Origin: Chara braunii
Taxonomy: Eukaryota; Streptophyta; Charophyceae; Charales; Characeae
Reading direction: 5' to 3'
Assembly (NCBI GenBank): GCA_003427395.1
Contig: BFEA01000214.1
Location: forward strand, 1,151,559-1,181,842
DNA length: 30,284 bases
The notes below the pieces were generated by a model. It was given only the letters and a program-made list of their open reading frames with translations. It was not told where the DNA came from and made no database searches. Numbering within the stretch: the stretch's first letter is position 1; the number at the start of each line of letters is the position of its first letter. This document shows, one piece after another, positions 1 through 9,183 of the stretch. A program made the position numbers and the translations under genes.

Positions 1-1800
1 AAGATCGTGGACAGGGGGTCGTGGACAGGGGGCGGGGGTTGGTGATGGGGGGGGGACCAGAATAAAGTTTTGTTCTTGGTAGTGGATCTCAAAGTGAGAT
101 CTAGGTAGTCTTTCCCACGTGGGTTCCTCCACCATCCGCCTATTCCAGACTAAGTTGTCGTGGTCATCCAATGTGGCCAGCTTCCTGTTTTGGTCCAGCC
201 ATATGGATTCAAAAATATCTTTGCACTGTTTTCTTTCAGTCTGGTCCTTTATGTTTGTAAGGTCCTTTTTGAGCTGTTTCCAAGCTGCTTGGGTATGGTT
301 GGTAATCGTTGCAATCGCCNCCTCCCGCGCTTGTAGGTATCCAAAGAAACACTTGTCCCTTTCATGGGAGCACCGCATCCTCCAGGCCAGCATTNGCAGC
401 GCTAGTCTCATATATGAGAANAGGTTTGCTGCAAAGGCATCCCATCTTTTGGAGTGAGGTGCTTGGTCCCCCAGTAGTATAAGTGGAAGACTCCAGGGGA
501 AATGCTGGGCCGTGAGGTAGTGCCACAGCTAGTCCCACCAGCTCCATAGTTGCACCACCATTGGGCAGGCCAGCAGACAGTGCTCTAGTGTTGCTCTCGC
601 CGGTGGTGAGGACTTCCCACAGTAGGAGCAGATCGGGGAAAGAATGCCGCGCTGCTCCAGGTTTGTGCGGGAGACAATCCAGTCCAGGGTGGGGAGGCAT
701 CTGTGGAGGATCTGCCACTGGAGAGCTCGGCAGGCTGTTGGCATGATATTCGAATATCGGGACCATGACAGGTCCTTCAGATCCTGATGAGTGAGCGGGG
801 AGTCCCTTTCCCATCTGTTCTTAACCACTTCTGTTATCGGGGAGTTGACTCGTGTAGCTCTGTACCCATCCTTCACTGTGTACTCCCATATGGGGGTCTG
901 TTTCCCCGCTCTCCATTCCCATTCTGCAGGGTCAAAGGGCAAGTTATTGATGGGGATGTTGGNCTCATATACCCATTTTCGCTGTTTTTTGTTTTCCAGC
1001 ACNCTCACCCTCATGAGTTGGTGAATCGGCATCTCACAGTCNCTTTCCTCTTGCCTGGAGAGCTCAGACCATCTTTGGCCCGGTAGGTCCACTTCGTAAG
1101 NTTNCAGCTTGACCAANTCCAGGCATGTGTGTGAGACTCTGTACACAGCTGTCGGTATGGGGAGGGACTGAAGTTGGACCACCCAGTCCCCAACCTTAAG
1201 TGTCGGGCCTGTTTTCAGGGTGAGCGTCCATCCTATGGGGATGGCCTCAATTATTTGGGCCCTTTTTTGCTCCAAATTTATGACATTTTTTAGTTGTTCC
1301 TTTAGTTTGTCCAGGGTTTTCCAGTTGTCTCTTGTTTTATCCCACAGGTCTCCTACAGTATAACAACCTTTTCTCACCCAGGCCAGCCATGTAGAGTTTG
1401 GATGCAGGGGAAGTGTGTTTCCCGCTTCATCCAATATCAGCGGGTTTCCAAACAGTGGTTGTCTCCACACTTCGTGCCACCTCAACGGCGTTGCTGTCTG
1501 CGTAGGGCCCTTAGTTCTCCACAAACGAAGCATGGAGGCCCACAGCTTGCGTTGGTAAACCATCGCAGCGGGTGGAGAGGGGTGGGCGAGTCTGCGTCTG
1601 GGGCCAAATTACTGAGTTGGATGTGAGCCAGGGGGGACTAGGGAATATTATTTCCCAGCAGCAGTCTTGTTATAAATTTGAAGCGCAGCGCGTCTATTTC
1701 ATCTGCTGCGTCGATAATCCCTAGTCCACCCTTGTCTCTAGGTTGGGCCACATACTGCCAAGCCACTCTATGCAAGCATTTGCTGCTGGTGGTCTTACCA
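1..1800 (-). pseudogene. LINE (L1-like) ORF2, 3' fragment, 5'-truncated
   Basis: This is the C-terminal part of a non-LTR retrotransposon ORF2. Translation starts at about 1800 with the post-RT motif RVAWQYV...GGLGIIDA (about 1690-1770), which normally follows the RT thumb. It runs through a long region with the block LPFDPAEWEW (about 910-945) to a zf-RVT zinc finger near 560-680 (pattern CSYC...LEHCLLAC). After one stop near 529 the frame stays readable to the window edge, as an Arg/Lys/Trp-rich tail. Upstream of about 1800 no RT sequence exists, so the copy is 5'-truncated, as usual for target-primed insertion. In-frame breaks include a stop near 1625 and several ambiguous N bases (320-1117). 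The LPFDP.EW block, the NLEQ(R/K)G block and the zinc finger recur in the LINE at 20848-25250, so both belong to one family. It is non-functional as it stands. Confidence 0.85.
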
Positions 1801-2102
1801 TCTGAACAATTTCGTTAAAAAAAATATAAAATGTTCATTTTAATGAAATGGCTGCTAGCTACATTTAGAATGCAGCTGTGCAGTGGTGAAGGGTCTTAGT
1901 GGGCTGGTAGAGCTGGTTCTTGTGCCGCCTCTTAGATAGGGTTGGAAATTTCTTCCTAGGGTTACCATTGTGGTCAGGGTTTGGCCTCCAGGTGTAGATG
2001 TGCCATCAGTTCGTATTCGGAAGGTTTTACTCTTTTGAAGAGTCCACATGCAGGATGGACGAAACGCATCTGGGAATGGCCGCAAGGTGGTTTTGGCGAT
2101 AC
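1801..2102. other. Unassigned interval between LINE fragment and foldback element
   Basis: No gene or recognisable repeat is visible. The stretch contains a short A-rich run at 1816-1830 directly behind the LINE break. Short open frames here have no family signature. Confidence 0.4.
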
Positions 2103-2191
2103 TTTTCTTCCACTTCGCTATCAATTTTGTGTTCTCGCTGTCTATACTTTGTCTGAGTCCTTGTGGTTTTCTTATGATTGCATGAGTGGCA

Positions 2192-2346
2192 GAGCGAGTC
2201 TATGGGTGTATCTTCCTTCCACTCCGTTCATGCGAGGGCAGTCGTGCCGGATTGTTTTTTTTCTCTAGAGAGAGAGTAAAAAAACAAATTCGGCACGACT
2301 GCCCTCGCGTGAACGAGTGGAAGGAAGATAAGCCCATAGACTCGCT
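2192..2346. repeat. Inner inverted repeat, about 60-bp arms
   Basis: The left arm 2192-2253 and right arm 2287-2346 pair with few mismatches. Both carry GGGCAGTCGTGCCG or its complement, and a CTTCCTTCCACT-type block. The loop at 2254-2286 is T8, a CTCTAGAGAGAGAG core, then A7. The transcript of either strand would fold into a long hairpin. Confidence 0.85.
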
Positions 2347-2687
2347 CCGAGAGAGAGAGAAAAAATCAGCCCGACACGACTGCCCACGCATGAACGGAGT
2401 GGAAGGAAGATACACCCATAGGGGCTCCTTTGACACGCCTTGGGGCGTCCTCTGGGCCGAAGGAAGTTTCCTTGGGGGTTTTCAAGGAAATTCCCGCCAT
2501 CGTTCCACCTGTGCTCGGGGATGTCGCTCGAGAACATTTCCTTCAAACGATGTCAGACGAGAAAAAAGAAAAGAAAAAAAAAATCAAATGTGTTTGAGGC
2601 CTTCAGCCAATAGGGTGCCACCACGATCCAGATTCTCGGTTGTAACGTCTCTCTACCCATATGTCCGCTCCTCTCCCTGAAACGTGG

Positions 2688-2735
2688 ATTCCTTTTGCCC
2701 AAAGGACTTTGTGAGGTCCCTTGGGCAAAAGGAAT
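2688..2735. repeat. 20-bp hairpin, 8-nt loop
   Basis: Arms 2688-2707 and 2716-2735 are complementary at 19 of 20 positions (core CCTTTTGCCCAA against TTGGGCAAAAGG). It lies in the centre of the foldback element. Confidence 0.9.
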
Positions 2736-3050
2736 AAATGGCTGGGGAATCCTCGGAGCCCAAGGAATTTCCTTCGGAGTGTTTTCACTTTTTTTTTTGT
2801 CGACTGCATCCCTGAGGTTAGGTGGAACGAACAATTCCTCGGGGACTTTACGCGCCCGAGGAGTGTCGAACGAGCCCCATAGACTGACTTGCTCTGCCAC
2901 TCATGCAAACATAAGAAAACCACAAGGATTCGGACAAAGTATGGACAACGAGAACACAATCCTTGATAGCCAAGTGGAAGAAAAGAAGGGGTAACCTCGG
3001 TAGAGTCACAAAAACGAGTTATAATTGCACTATGGGGCAAGATACAGTTT

Positions 3051-4636
3051 GCCCCGCCGGCCTGAAACGACGGGTGCACTAATGTGTGTTGAGACGCGAA
3101 GCTGCGATGGCGCTTTCACGAGGGCATGTCGGGTCAATATCGTGTGTGGCGATGGCGCTTCTTAGAGACTTCCGTGGATGTGGAGACAGGAGGGGCGTGT
3201 GGTTTGAGTAGCTGAGTGGGGGGCGATGCCACGTGGCATAGGGTTATGACACCACTCTCCCTGTCTTCTGTGTTTAATCTCTGTCTCTCGCTTCTCCGGT
3301 TCATTTGTTGTCATGGGTCACTGAATTTGAACAGAATTCTCTGTGAAGCTGTGTTGACGGGCTTGACATGGTCATTCACAACGCAACCGCGTTCGGGGAG
3401 TAACAGGGAGGCGGGGGCGTCCCACTAATTTCTTTTGGTTGGTTCATTTTGTCGTAGGGCTATACTAGCACTGACTGTGGGGAGGAGGAGTGACTCCTTC
3501 TATAGGAAGAGGCAAGGGTTGAGTTTGGTCTGGACAACGATTGGGCAGCTGGACAAGGGGACAGCGGAAGCGGAGCGGTGCGTGATGGTCTGCAGCAATT
3601 GGTGACTTCAGGTAAAGTTCAAGGCGGCGTCATGTAGCGATGAGAGTTTTTAGTGCAACATTTTTCCAGAATTACTCCGATAGATGATTTGATGGTTAGG
3701 GATGTCTCGTTGGTGTTTTGTAAATCGAAACGTAATCTATTTCCTGATATTTTCTTGGATGGTGAATTAAATGTTGTCAATCTCAACATCCGACGGATGA
3801 TCTGTAAATTTGTTTCTTCTTTGATTTTCAATTCGTAATTTTTTTTTTTCATAGATTGATGGTCGAAGTTTACAATCGACTACTTTGTTCTGTACTCATA
3901 TAACCATATAAATTAGTCTTCAGATTACAACATCTGGTAAATCTTCTTAGTTACTTTCTGTATACTTGGATTTGAAAATCACAGCCGTAAGATTCGTAAG
4001 TCTATTTGGACATCAAAATTAATCTCATAATCTTGTTTTTTTTATTTCAGTTGCACAATTCGATGTTTTGCATTTTTTATGTCATAATCTGCGATTTCAA
4101 ATAGTAAAATCCTGTGTTTTTATCTAAGTTTTATTTTTTCTGAAACAATTTCTATATATGGATATTGATTTTCTAATCGAGTTGAAAACCCTAAATTCGT
4201 AAGTGTCGGAATTTCGCCCTGCAGAGTTGTATTCTAGTACCTTGTTTTTTGTATTGATCGTGTTTGATATACTTGGATTTAGATGGTGTTTTTTTTTCTC
4301 TCTCCAGCTTACCCCTCCATGTTGGGGTCGCATACTTAGGGGTGAGTGTCTTTTGGCTAAGCGGGGTTAGTAGTTGGAAGGATATGACGCGTCCTGCTGG
4401 TTAGGGGGCTAGTTGGTAGGATGGAAATAGGGCACAACAACGATGGAGATGGTGGCTCCACCATGATAAGCCTTGCCAAAGTGGAGATTAGGGGGAAGGT
4501 TTAGGTGGTATGGGCATGTCAAGCACGACCAGTGCATGAGGGGAGCCAAATATCTTGAAACCTTGGTTGTGGTGGTGGATTTAGCGGATCGTCCGACGAC
4601 GGGTTTCACCATCATATCCACGAGTTCAAGGTTGGT
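3051..4636. other. A/T-rich non-coding interior, no gene seen
   Basis: The stretch becomes strongly A/T-rich from about 3640 to 4300 and is more GC-rich on either side. Short frames at 3619-3852 exist on both strands and have no family signature. The phrase TATACTTGGATTT occurs twice (about 3961 and 4269). I see no RNA gene. Confidence 0.5.
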
Positions 4637-5930
4637 CGATGCCAGAACGACTCGGACGCTAGCCGGAGCTGGGGTTTGGTTGAGCAACCCTGTAACTTGA
4701 GTTACGTAGGGGTTTGAGGCCTGGTAGAGAGATCTGGGGAATCGTCGAGGGTGGAAGACAATCCAGTGGCTTACCGTGAGCTGTTACTGAGACGACGCGG
4801 GTCGAAGCTGGGGTGGGTCGCGCCGCCCTGTAAACCCCCCGGTTGGGGGCGTGAGGCCTGGTAGAGTTTGGTATCGAGGATAGGTGGATTGAGGCAGCTG
4901 TAGGATGGTTGGTTGAATAGCATTGGGGTAACGTGGTTTTTATTATATCGGGTCCCAAATTATCCTAATTGGTTCTCAATTTTCACAAACAATTTTGTTA
5001 TTCTCGGTTGCTCTGGTGGTTTTGACAATGCTTTAGGATTGTGGGTACTTCTTGCAATTCACTTGATGATGTTATATTCATGGATTTCTGGTTTTTCGAT
5101 GCCAGAACGACACTGGTTGGGGTTGGAGAGTTGCCATGTAACCTATTGATAGCAGGAGCGTAAGGCCTGTTAGAGAGATTTGGGGATGCCTTGGGGCGGG
5201 CATTCCAAGGGAAAACCAAGGGTTGCTGTCGGGACAACGCTGGTCGGAGCCGGGGTGAGTCATGTTGCCCTGTAACCTAGCAGGATGGGGGCATGAGGCC
5301 TAGGAGAGCTCGACATGGAATAAGACAGGGTTAGATAATTTTAGAGGGTTTTGTTAGGGATTCCAGGAGTTCTAAGCATTCGAAGGACTTTTGTGACTCT
5401 CTTTTTTGACTTAGTATTTGTTGTTTCAGTGGCCTAGCAATTGGTCAGCAGTTATCCATGTTTTTTCCTAAATTTTCCTTAACTCCTTTAATAGTTCTAA
5501 AAAAGAAGGAGATGAATGATGGGATGTACAACTATGGTGCTGATTGGTGGCTTGATTGGTATTTGCCTTAGTCCCGAGTCCCAGTGGTTTGCGAATAGAC
5601 AAGACCAGTGGTTTGCGAATAGACAAGACCAGAACGACGCTGGTCGGTGTTGGGGCTTGGTTGCGCTGCCCTGTAACTTAAGTTGTACGAGGGCATGAAA
5701 CTTGATAGAGAGATCTGGGGAGTTGTCGAGGGTGGAAGGCACTCTAGTGTCTTTTGGTGAGTTGGTGCCTAGTCGATGCTGGCCGGAGCCAGGGCAAGTT
5801 GCTTTGCCCTGTGGCCTAGCAGGTGTTTTTTTTTTTGGGGTGGGTCGTGCCACTCTGTAACCTAGCAGTTGGGGGCATCAGGCCTGGTAGAGATTGGGCA
5901 TCAGGATATAGGGGTGAGGCAGGTAGGGTT
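4637..5930. repeat. Degenerate multi-unit repeat array (about seven units)
   Basis: A unit of roughly 80-150 bp recurs near 4637, 4788, 5102, 5232, 5629, 5765 and 5840. Each carries some of these in order: a CCAGAACGAC-type head, GGTCGGAGC(C/T)GGGGT, a GCCCTGTAACCTAG-type core, GGGGGCATGAGGCCTGGTAGAG. Units come in pairs inside three larger copies starting near 4637, 5100 and 5629. The array is old, judging by many substitutions and by T-run insertions at 5824-5835 and 5959-5966. No coding frame runs through it. Confidence 0.7.
5581..5628 (+). repeat. 24-bp tandem duplication
   Basis: A 24-bp unit (5581-5604) is followed immediately by an identical copy (5605-5628), just ahead of the CCAGAACGAC head of the third large repeat copy. 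Identity of the two units marks it as recent. Confidence 0.95.
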
Positions 5931-6119
5931 GGGCTGCTGAAAGGTCCTAGGCAGGTGTTTTTTTTTTGAATGCTCCTTTGATCTGAGCTTTGGGGGATAG
6001 GGAATTTTAGTGTTCTTGTGTAGAATACACAGTTGTCTTTCTTAGTCGAAGTTGGGTAATGGCCCCGATATTTCAAGGATTTCGCCATAATTTCTCAATT
6101 TCTCGATATGATCTTGAAT

Positions 6120-6195
6120 GGGACGTTGGGCCCGGTTCCCAACACGTGCTGCTCTCCACGAATAGATTGGAGCATGTTCATATTTGAAAAAAAAA
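6120..6195 (+). repeat. Structured retroposon tail, copy A, with poly(A)
   Basis: The first stem GTTGGG (6125-6130) pairs with CCCAAC (6138-6143) across a 7-nt loop. The second stem, GCTCT-type to GGAGC-type, spans about 6151-6172. An A10 run follows at 6187-6196. Compared with other copies, stem positions 2 and 6 are changed on both sides so that pairing is kept. Confidence 0.7.
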
Positions 6196-6346
6196 AGATA
6201 CAGTTTGCAATTGCACTTCACTGACTTCGGGCCTACACCTGGCCAGAAAGTTGGGTTGTATACATTGTCTGAAATGCAATTTGAAACTGTATCTTGGCCC
6301 ATAGTGCAATAATAACTCAATTTTGTGACTCCCGCGTAGTTTCCCC

Positions 6347-6777
6347 TCCCCGGTATTACCGGTAAGGGTGTTAGGAAGCAGTGTGACGGTCCCCGTCTCC
6401 GAATTCTCTATGCAACTAACCCTTTATTTATTTATTATTCAAATGACCACCGCCTTGGGACATGACCATTGAGCTGACCAGCCCCAGGTAATGCAAAATG
6501 TTTTTATTTTGGTCAATGGGTTGCATCTTTCAACAGTTCATGGGTGCACCGACAGAGATAGTAAAATTGACGATTGAAACAGAAATGACAAATGAATGGA
6601 AAAAATTAAACGATATTGAAATTCCTCTCTAAAAGGAGAGATGGCTAACATAGGTTCAAATTTTCAGACAATTTGTCACACCATTTATAACAAAACCCAA
6701 AGGTCAGTTTAAACTTTGCGCGGCACGACACAAATTTTTCCAAAAATGAATTCAAAATCAGTTCCCAGAAAAAGGAA
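6347..6777. other. Unassigned interval
   Basis: No gene is seen. It includes a TTTATT run near 6424-6437. From about 6600 it is A/T-rich sequence leading into the A tract at 6778-6802. Confidence 0.4.
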
Positions 6778-6802
6778 AAAAAAAAAAAAAAAAAAAAAAA
6801 AA
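6778..6802 (+). repeat. Poly(A) tract
   Basis: An A-run of more than 20 bases lies directly in front of a tRNA-derived SINE head. It may be the tail of an older retroposon that was the target of the SINE. Confidence 0.8.
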
Positions 6803-6879
6803 CAGAGGAATGACGTCCTAACTCAGTTGGTTTGGCAAGCAAGCGGCATTCAGGAGGTTGTGGGTTCAAGGCCCATGAC
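6803..6879 (+). mobile_element. tRNA-derived SINE head (first copy, cut by adapter)
   Basis: An RNA polymerase III A box is visible at 6819-6830 (TAACTCAGTTGG) and a B box at 6863-6873 (GGTTCAAGGCC), 33 bases apart. The B box sits in a T-arm-like stem GTGGG/CCCAT. This is the usual internal promoter of a tRNA-derived SINE. The other arms do not fold as a canonical tRNA, so it is not called a tRNA gene. The unit is interrupted at 6880 by adapter sequence and restarts behind it. Confidence 0.7.
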
Positions 6880-6918
6880 CTGTCTCTTATACACATCTAG
6901 ATGTGTATAAGAGACAAG
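6880..6918. other. Uncleaved Nextera mate-pair junction adapter (assembly artefact)
   Basis: The transposon mosaic end CTGTCTCTTATACACATCT (6880-6898) is followed directly by its reverse complement (6899-6918, with one extra A at 6917). This head-to-head arrangement is the circularisation junction used in mate-pair libraries. It is laboratory sequence, not genome. Translations of it give the contamination peptides MCIRDR and CLLYTSRCV, both visible here in the overlapping false frames. The flanking 58-59 bp is duplicated, so the true genomic sequence here probably has a single copy. Confidence 0.97.
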
Positions 6919-7090
6919 CTCAGTTGGTTTGGCAAGCAAGCGGCATTCAGGAGGTTGTGGGTTCAAGGCCCATGACCGCCTGCGACGCACTAAGTTCCAA
7001 CGGACTGTGATAATCCTCTGGATACCCTTGATTTGTATAAGCGGGGTCTATTACCAGCACAGGTGTGAGTGCGAGCGCGAGTGGGTTGTC
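6919..7090 (+). mobile_element. tRNA-derived SINE (second copy of head plus body)
   Basis: Bases 6919-6977 repeat 6822-6880, then the element continues without interruption into its body, which contains AACGGACTGTGATAATCC. The B box is repeated. The 3' end is not clear, because no poly(A) follows within the next 200 bases and the boundary given is approximate. On the minus strand the B box reads as a GLEPTT-type peptide, a familiar sign of tRNA-like sequence in false ORFs. Confidence 0.55.
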
Positions 7091-7433
7091 TGTGGTGTAA
7101 GGAAGATTGTTGGTCATAGTCGTTGTTGCTACTCGATGAGGGGTGAAGGACGATGAGAAAGGGAGGCGCAACTACTGGCAAAATGATCGGTCTTTGCGTT
7201 AGCGGGACCCCCACCTGCAGCCCAACCCCATCTCTGACTACCGCTGTTGGGGCGGGGGGCAACATGATTTACCTCGTTTGCGAGGCCCTATGCTTGTAGG
7301 GGTCCCCTCTACATAGTCTTAGGAGTAGTGGTAGGCTTTGTGGTTGCTTGGCTGACGACGAAGGTCTTTGTTGTCCAGCGCTCTCAGCAACCATGTGGGT
7401 TGCCGATGACGATTTGCGCAACACACCTAGAGA
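7091..7433. other. Unassigned interval
   Basis: GC-richer sequence of no recognised family. It contains a GGGGCGGGGGG run near 7249. Nothing supports a gene. Confidence 0.4.
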
Positions 7434-7630
7434 GTGGCGCGATTAGCAATCACAATCCCATGGAGGAGGGCAGATGGCATGATGTCTGCCTGCTATGCCC
7501 TCTTCACTGAAGGTCGCAACTTGCACTATATGCTTGAGGAGCGACTGGAGGGCGATAACGACCGTGAGGACGAGGACTGGCAGGAGGATGGAGCGAAGGA
7601 AGACGAAGATAACTCCGACGTCAGCGTCAG

Positions 7631-7683
<53 letters not shown>

Positions 7684-7937
7684 TCGACAACAACAACAAC
7701 AGCAATGGATGCAGCGACAACAGCAACGGCGACAACATCAACAACAACAAGTACAACGACAACGACAATAACAACGACAGGGCGGTCGGCGATGACGGTA
7801 AAAGCAAGAGCAAGGACAACAACAACAAAAAAAACAAAAACACTAACGATGACCACAGTAACAGCGAGACTGGTAGCAGTGACCGTCCAACCAATTTCAT
7901 CATCAGAATGGTGAGTAAGATGCATACAAGCGGTTAA
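7434..7937 (+). CDS. Asn/Asp-rich low-complexity ORF, function unknown
   Basis: An open frame of 167 codons. Its first third is a mixed-composition segment, followed by an acidic stretch (EDEDWQEDGAKEDED-like, about residues 46-62). Next comes an Asn/Asp homopolymer region from an AAC/GAC trinucleotide array (7627-7790), and then a Lys/Asp/Asn-rich tail. I do not recognise a family. The tail passes over ATG|GTGAGT at 7908-7916, a good 5' splice-site match, so the frame after 7910 may be intronic. All three plus frames and the minus strand stay open across the array because of the triplet repeat. Openness alone is therefore weak evidence, and the acidic lead-in is the better hint. It may be a gene fragment or a translated microsatellite. 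Confidence 0.3.
7627..7790 (+). repeat. Imperfect (AAC)n trinucleotide array
   Basis: AAC triplets are interspersed with GAC, ATC and AGC for about 160 bases. In the frame of the Asn-rich ORF it gives poly-Asn with Asp. Confidence 0.9.
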
Positions 7938-8451
7938 CGGGGACCCCTACTTTTCGGCCCTGAGTAACCATGAATGATCCTGAAATTAGGGTTTCGGAGT
8001 CAAATTTTGGATTGGGGCTGAAAAAAAGTGGTGTTCTTTCCTTCCCCCGTCCAATCTGGATATGGAATTGCTTCTTGATGTCCGTCTCAAGGTGGGGTAG
8101 GATAGTCGAAGGGATTGAAATTTTCCGACCCACAATTTCAATCAAGAAGGGCGATCGGCCTTTGCTCGGCATCATGGCTGATATGGTTGATAAGGAGGTT
8201 TAGGGTTTCCCCCTCGGATGACATATTTTGATTGATAAACATGTTTTGATGATGGACCTCAAAGGGAGGTGGGTAGTTTAGGTTTTCGTGCTTTGCTTTG
8301 ACTTCTTTGGTGGGGGATTGATGAACATGCGTTTTATTAGGATAATACTCACCTTCTGCTCTATAGGGAGATATACAAGCTTAACAAATATCCTCACATA
8401 CCATCAGACGCATAGTACGGCATCCTTACACATCATTGTATGAGGGACTAG
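7938..8451. other. Unassigned interval
   Basis: Contains two plant-telomere-like words, TTAGGGTTTCGG at about 7986 and TTTAGGGTTTCC at about 8200, as isolated single units. An uncharacterised ORF (7970-8203) shows no signature. Confidence 0.35.
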
Positions 8452-8476
8452 GGACGCTGGACCTAATTTCCAGCTG
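8452..8476 (+). repeat. Structured tail hairpin, copy B
   Basis: GCTGGA (8456-8461) pairs with TCCAGC (8469-8474) across a 7-nt loop, preceded by the shared word GGGAC. The downstream second stem is absent in this copy. Confidence 0.7.
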
Positions 8477-8652
8477 ACACACATTACATCATTGTAATAC
8501 ATACCACATCAAGGTTAGGTTTCCGTTGATAGATAAGATTGGGCTCGATGCCTCTGTTTGCTTTAGAGATACTGCAGATCAGATGGATAGGGTCCTCCCA
8601 CCATCTGACATATATTGCTTAACGTGCATACATAGGTAGTTGGAGATATCAT

Positions 8653-8788
8653 CACATCATAGGGACGTTGGATCTGATTTCCAACAGATACACTCACATC
8701 ATTGTACAGGGACGCTGGACCCGATTTCCAGCAGATACATTCACATCATTGTACAGGGATGTTGGACCCGATTTTCAGCAGGTGTAGC
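8653..8788 (+). repeat. Tandem array of the structured hairpin, ~47-bp period
   Basis: Three consecutive units start at CACATCAT (8653, 8695, 8742). The last period is 47 bp; the first is 42 bp because five bases of TTGTAC are missing. The stems are GTTGGA/TCCAAC (8667-8672/8680-8685), GCTGGA/TCCAGC (8714-8719/8727-8732) and GTTGGA/TTCAGC (8761-8766/8774-8779, with two G-T pairs). Only the last unit continues into the second hairpin (GCTCC 8787-8791 with GGAGC 8804-8808) and an A-run at 8822-8836, so the array may be internal to one retroposon with a repeated tail. Confidence 0.8.
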
Positions 8789-8991
8789 TCCCCACCAATA
8801 GATGGAGCCTTCGACACCGGGAAAAAAAAAAAAAAAGGAAGGAAGTGAAAGACAAATAATTTGAGAGAAGAACACAGTGTACTTAAAAAAACAAAGAAAA
8901 AAAAAAGAGAAAAAAAGAAAACTTGCCACCAATTTATAGAGTGGATACGATATTAACTAATTGCAAAAAAAAAAAGAAAACTAGGCAAAAG

Positions 8992-9183
8992 TGCACTTTC
9001 ACCCAAGAGCATATCTCAGTGGGTACACCATTGAACTATTAAAATGCAGACCCATGTTCGAACCCAGATGATGAAACTTGATGAGTAAAACCAAATATTT
9101 CTGAATTGCCTGGGGTCGGTCAGCTCAATGATGATATCTCGAGACCGTCACTCTTAAAAAAAAAGAAAAAAAATGCACTTTCA
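8992..9183 (+). mobile_element. tRNA-derived SINE with 10-bp target-site duplication
   Basis: The A box is TATCTCAGTGGG (9012-9023) and the B box GTTCGAACCC (9056-9065), at tRNA-like spacing. A body of about 90 bp follows, then an A-rich tail (9156-9173). The element is flanked by the direct repeat TGCACTTTCA at 8992-9001 and 9174-9183, which I read as the target-site duplication. Head, body, A tail and duplication together make this the clearest complete retroposon in the window. Its head differs from the SINE at 6803, so it is a second SINE family or a diverged subfamily. Confidence 0.8.

Larger units (their letters stand above)
2103..2986. mobile_element. Foldback-type element with nested inverted repeats
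   Basis: Two outer arms of just over 100 bp (2103-2206 and 2875-2986) are reverse complements with scattered mismatches. They share blocks such as CCTTGTGGTTTTCTTATG and GCATGAGTGGCAGAGC. Inside the left arm a second inverted repeat, 2192-2253 against 2287-2346, encloses a 33-nt loop of T-run, GAGA and A-run. A third, direct copy of that inner unit lies at 2370-2421. The interior has further hairpins, including 2688-2707 against 2716-2735. There is no transposase frame. Long compound arms with multiple internal copies are typical of foldback or MITE-like non-autonomous DNA elements. The open frames on both strands here mirror each other because the sequence is palindromic, and they are not genes. 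Confidence 0.7.
2988..6346. mobile_element. Candidate non-autonomous DNA element with ~63-bp TIRs
   Basis: Bases 2988-3050 and 6284-6346 are inverted copies. I count about ten mismatches over 63 positions, with exact blocks AGTCACAAAA, ATTGCACTATGGG and CAAGATACAGTTT. Both outer ends begin GGGG. The 3.3-kb interior has no transposase frame. It holds A/T-rich sequence, a degenerate repeat array (4637-5930) and a hairpin near the right end (6196-6218 against 6271-6294) that repeats the TIR inner motif GATACAGTTT. I could not see a convincing target-site duplication, and the left end abuts the foldback element. It could instead be two independent copies of one dispersed repeat in opposite orientation. 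Confidence 0.5.

Noticed and set aside
2186-3079. Frames of 99-164 codons on both strands
   Set aside because: The region is palindromic, and peptides on opposite strands repeat one another because of the inverted repeats.
6645-6910. Frames carrying MCIRDR and CLLYTSRCV
   Set aside because: Translation of laboratory adapter sequence plus poly(A).
7495-7925. Thr-rich, Val-rich and Leu-rich frames over the AAC array
   Set aside because: Other phases of the same triplet repeat.
8196-8212. TTTAGGGTTT as telomere repeat
   Set aside because: Only single units occur; there is no tandem run, so no telomeric or interstitial telomere tract.
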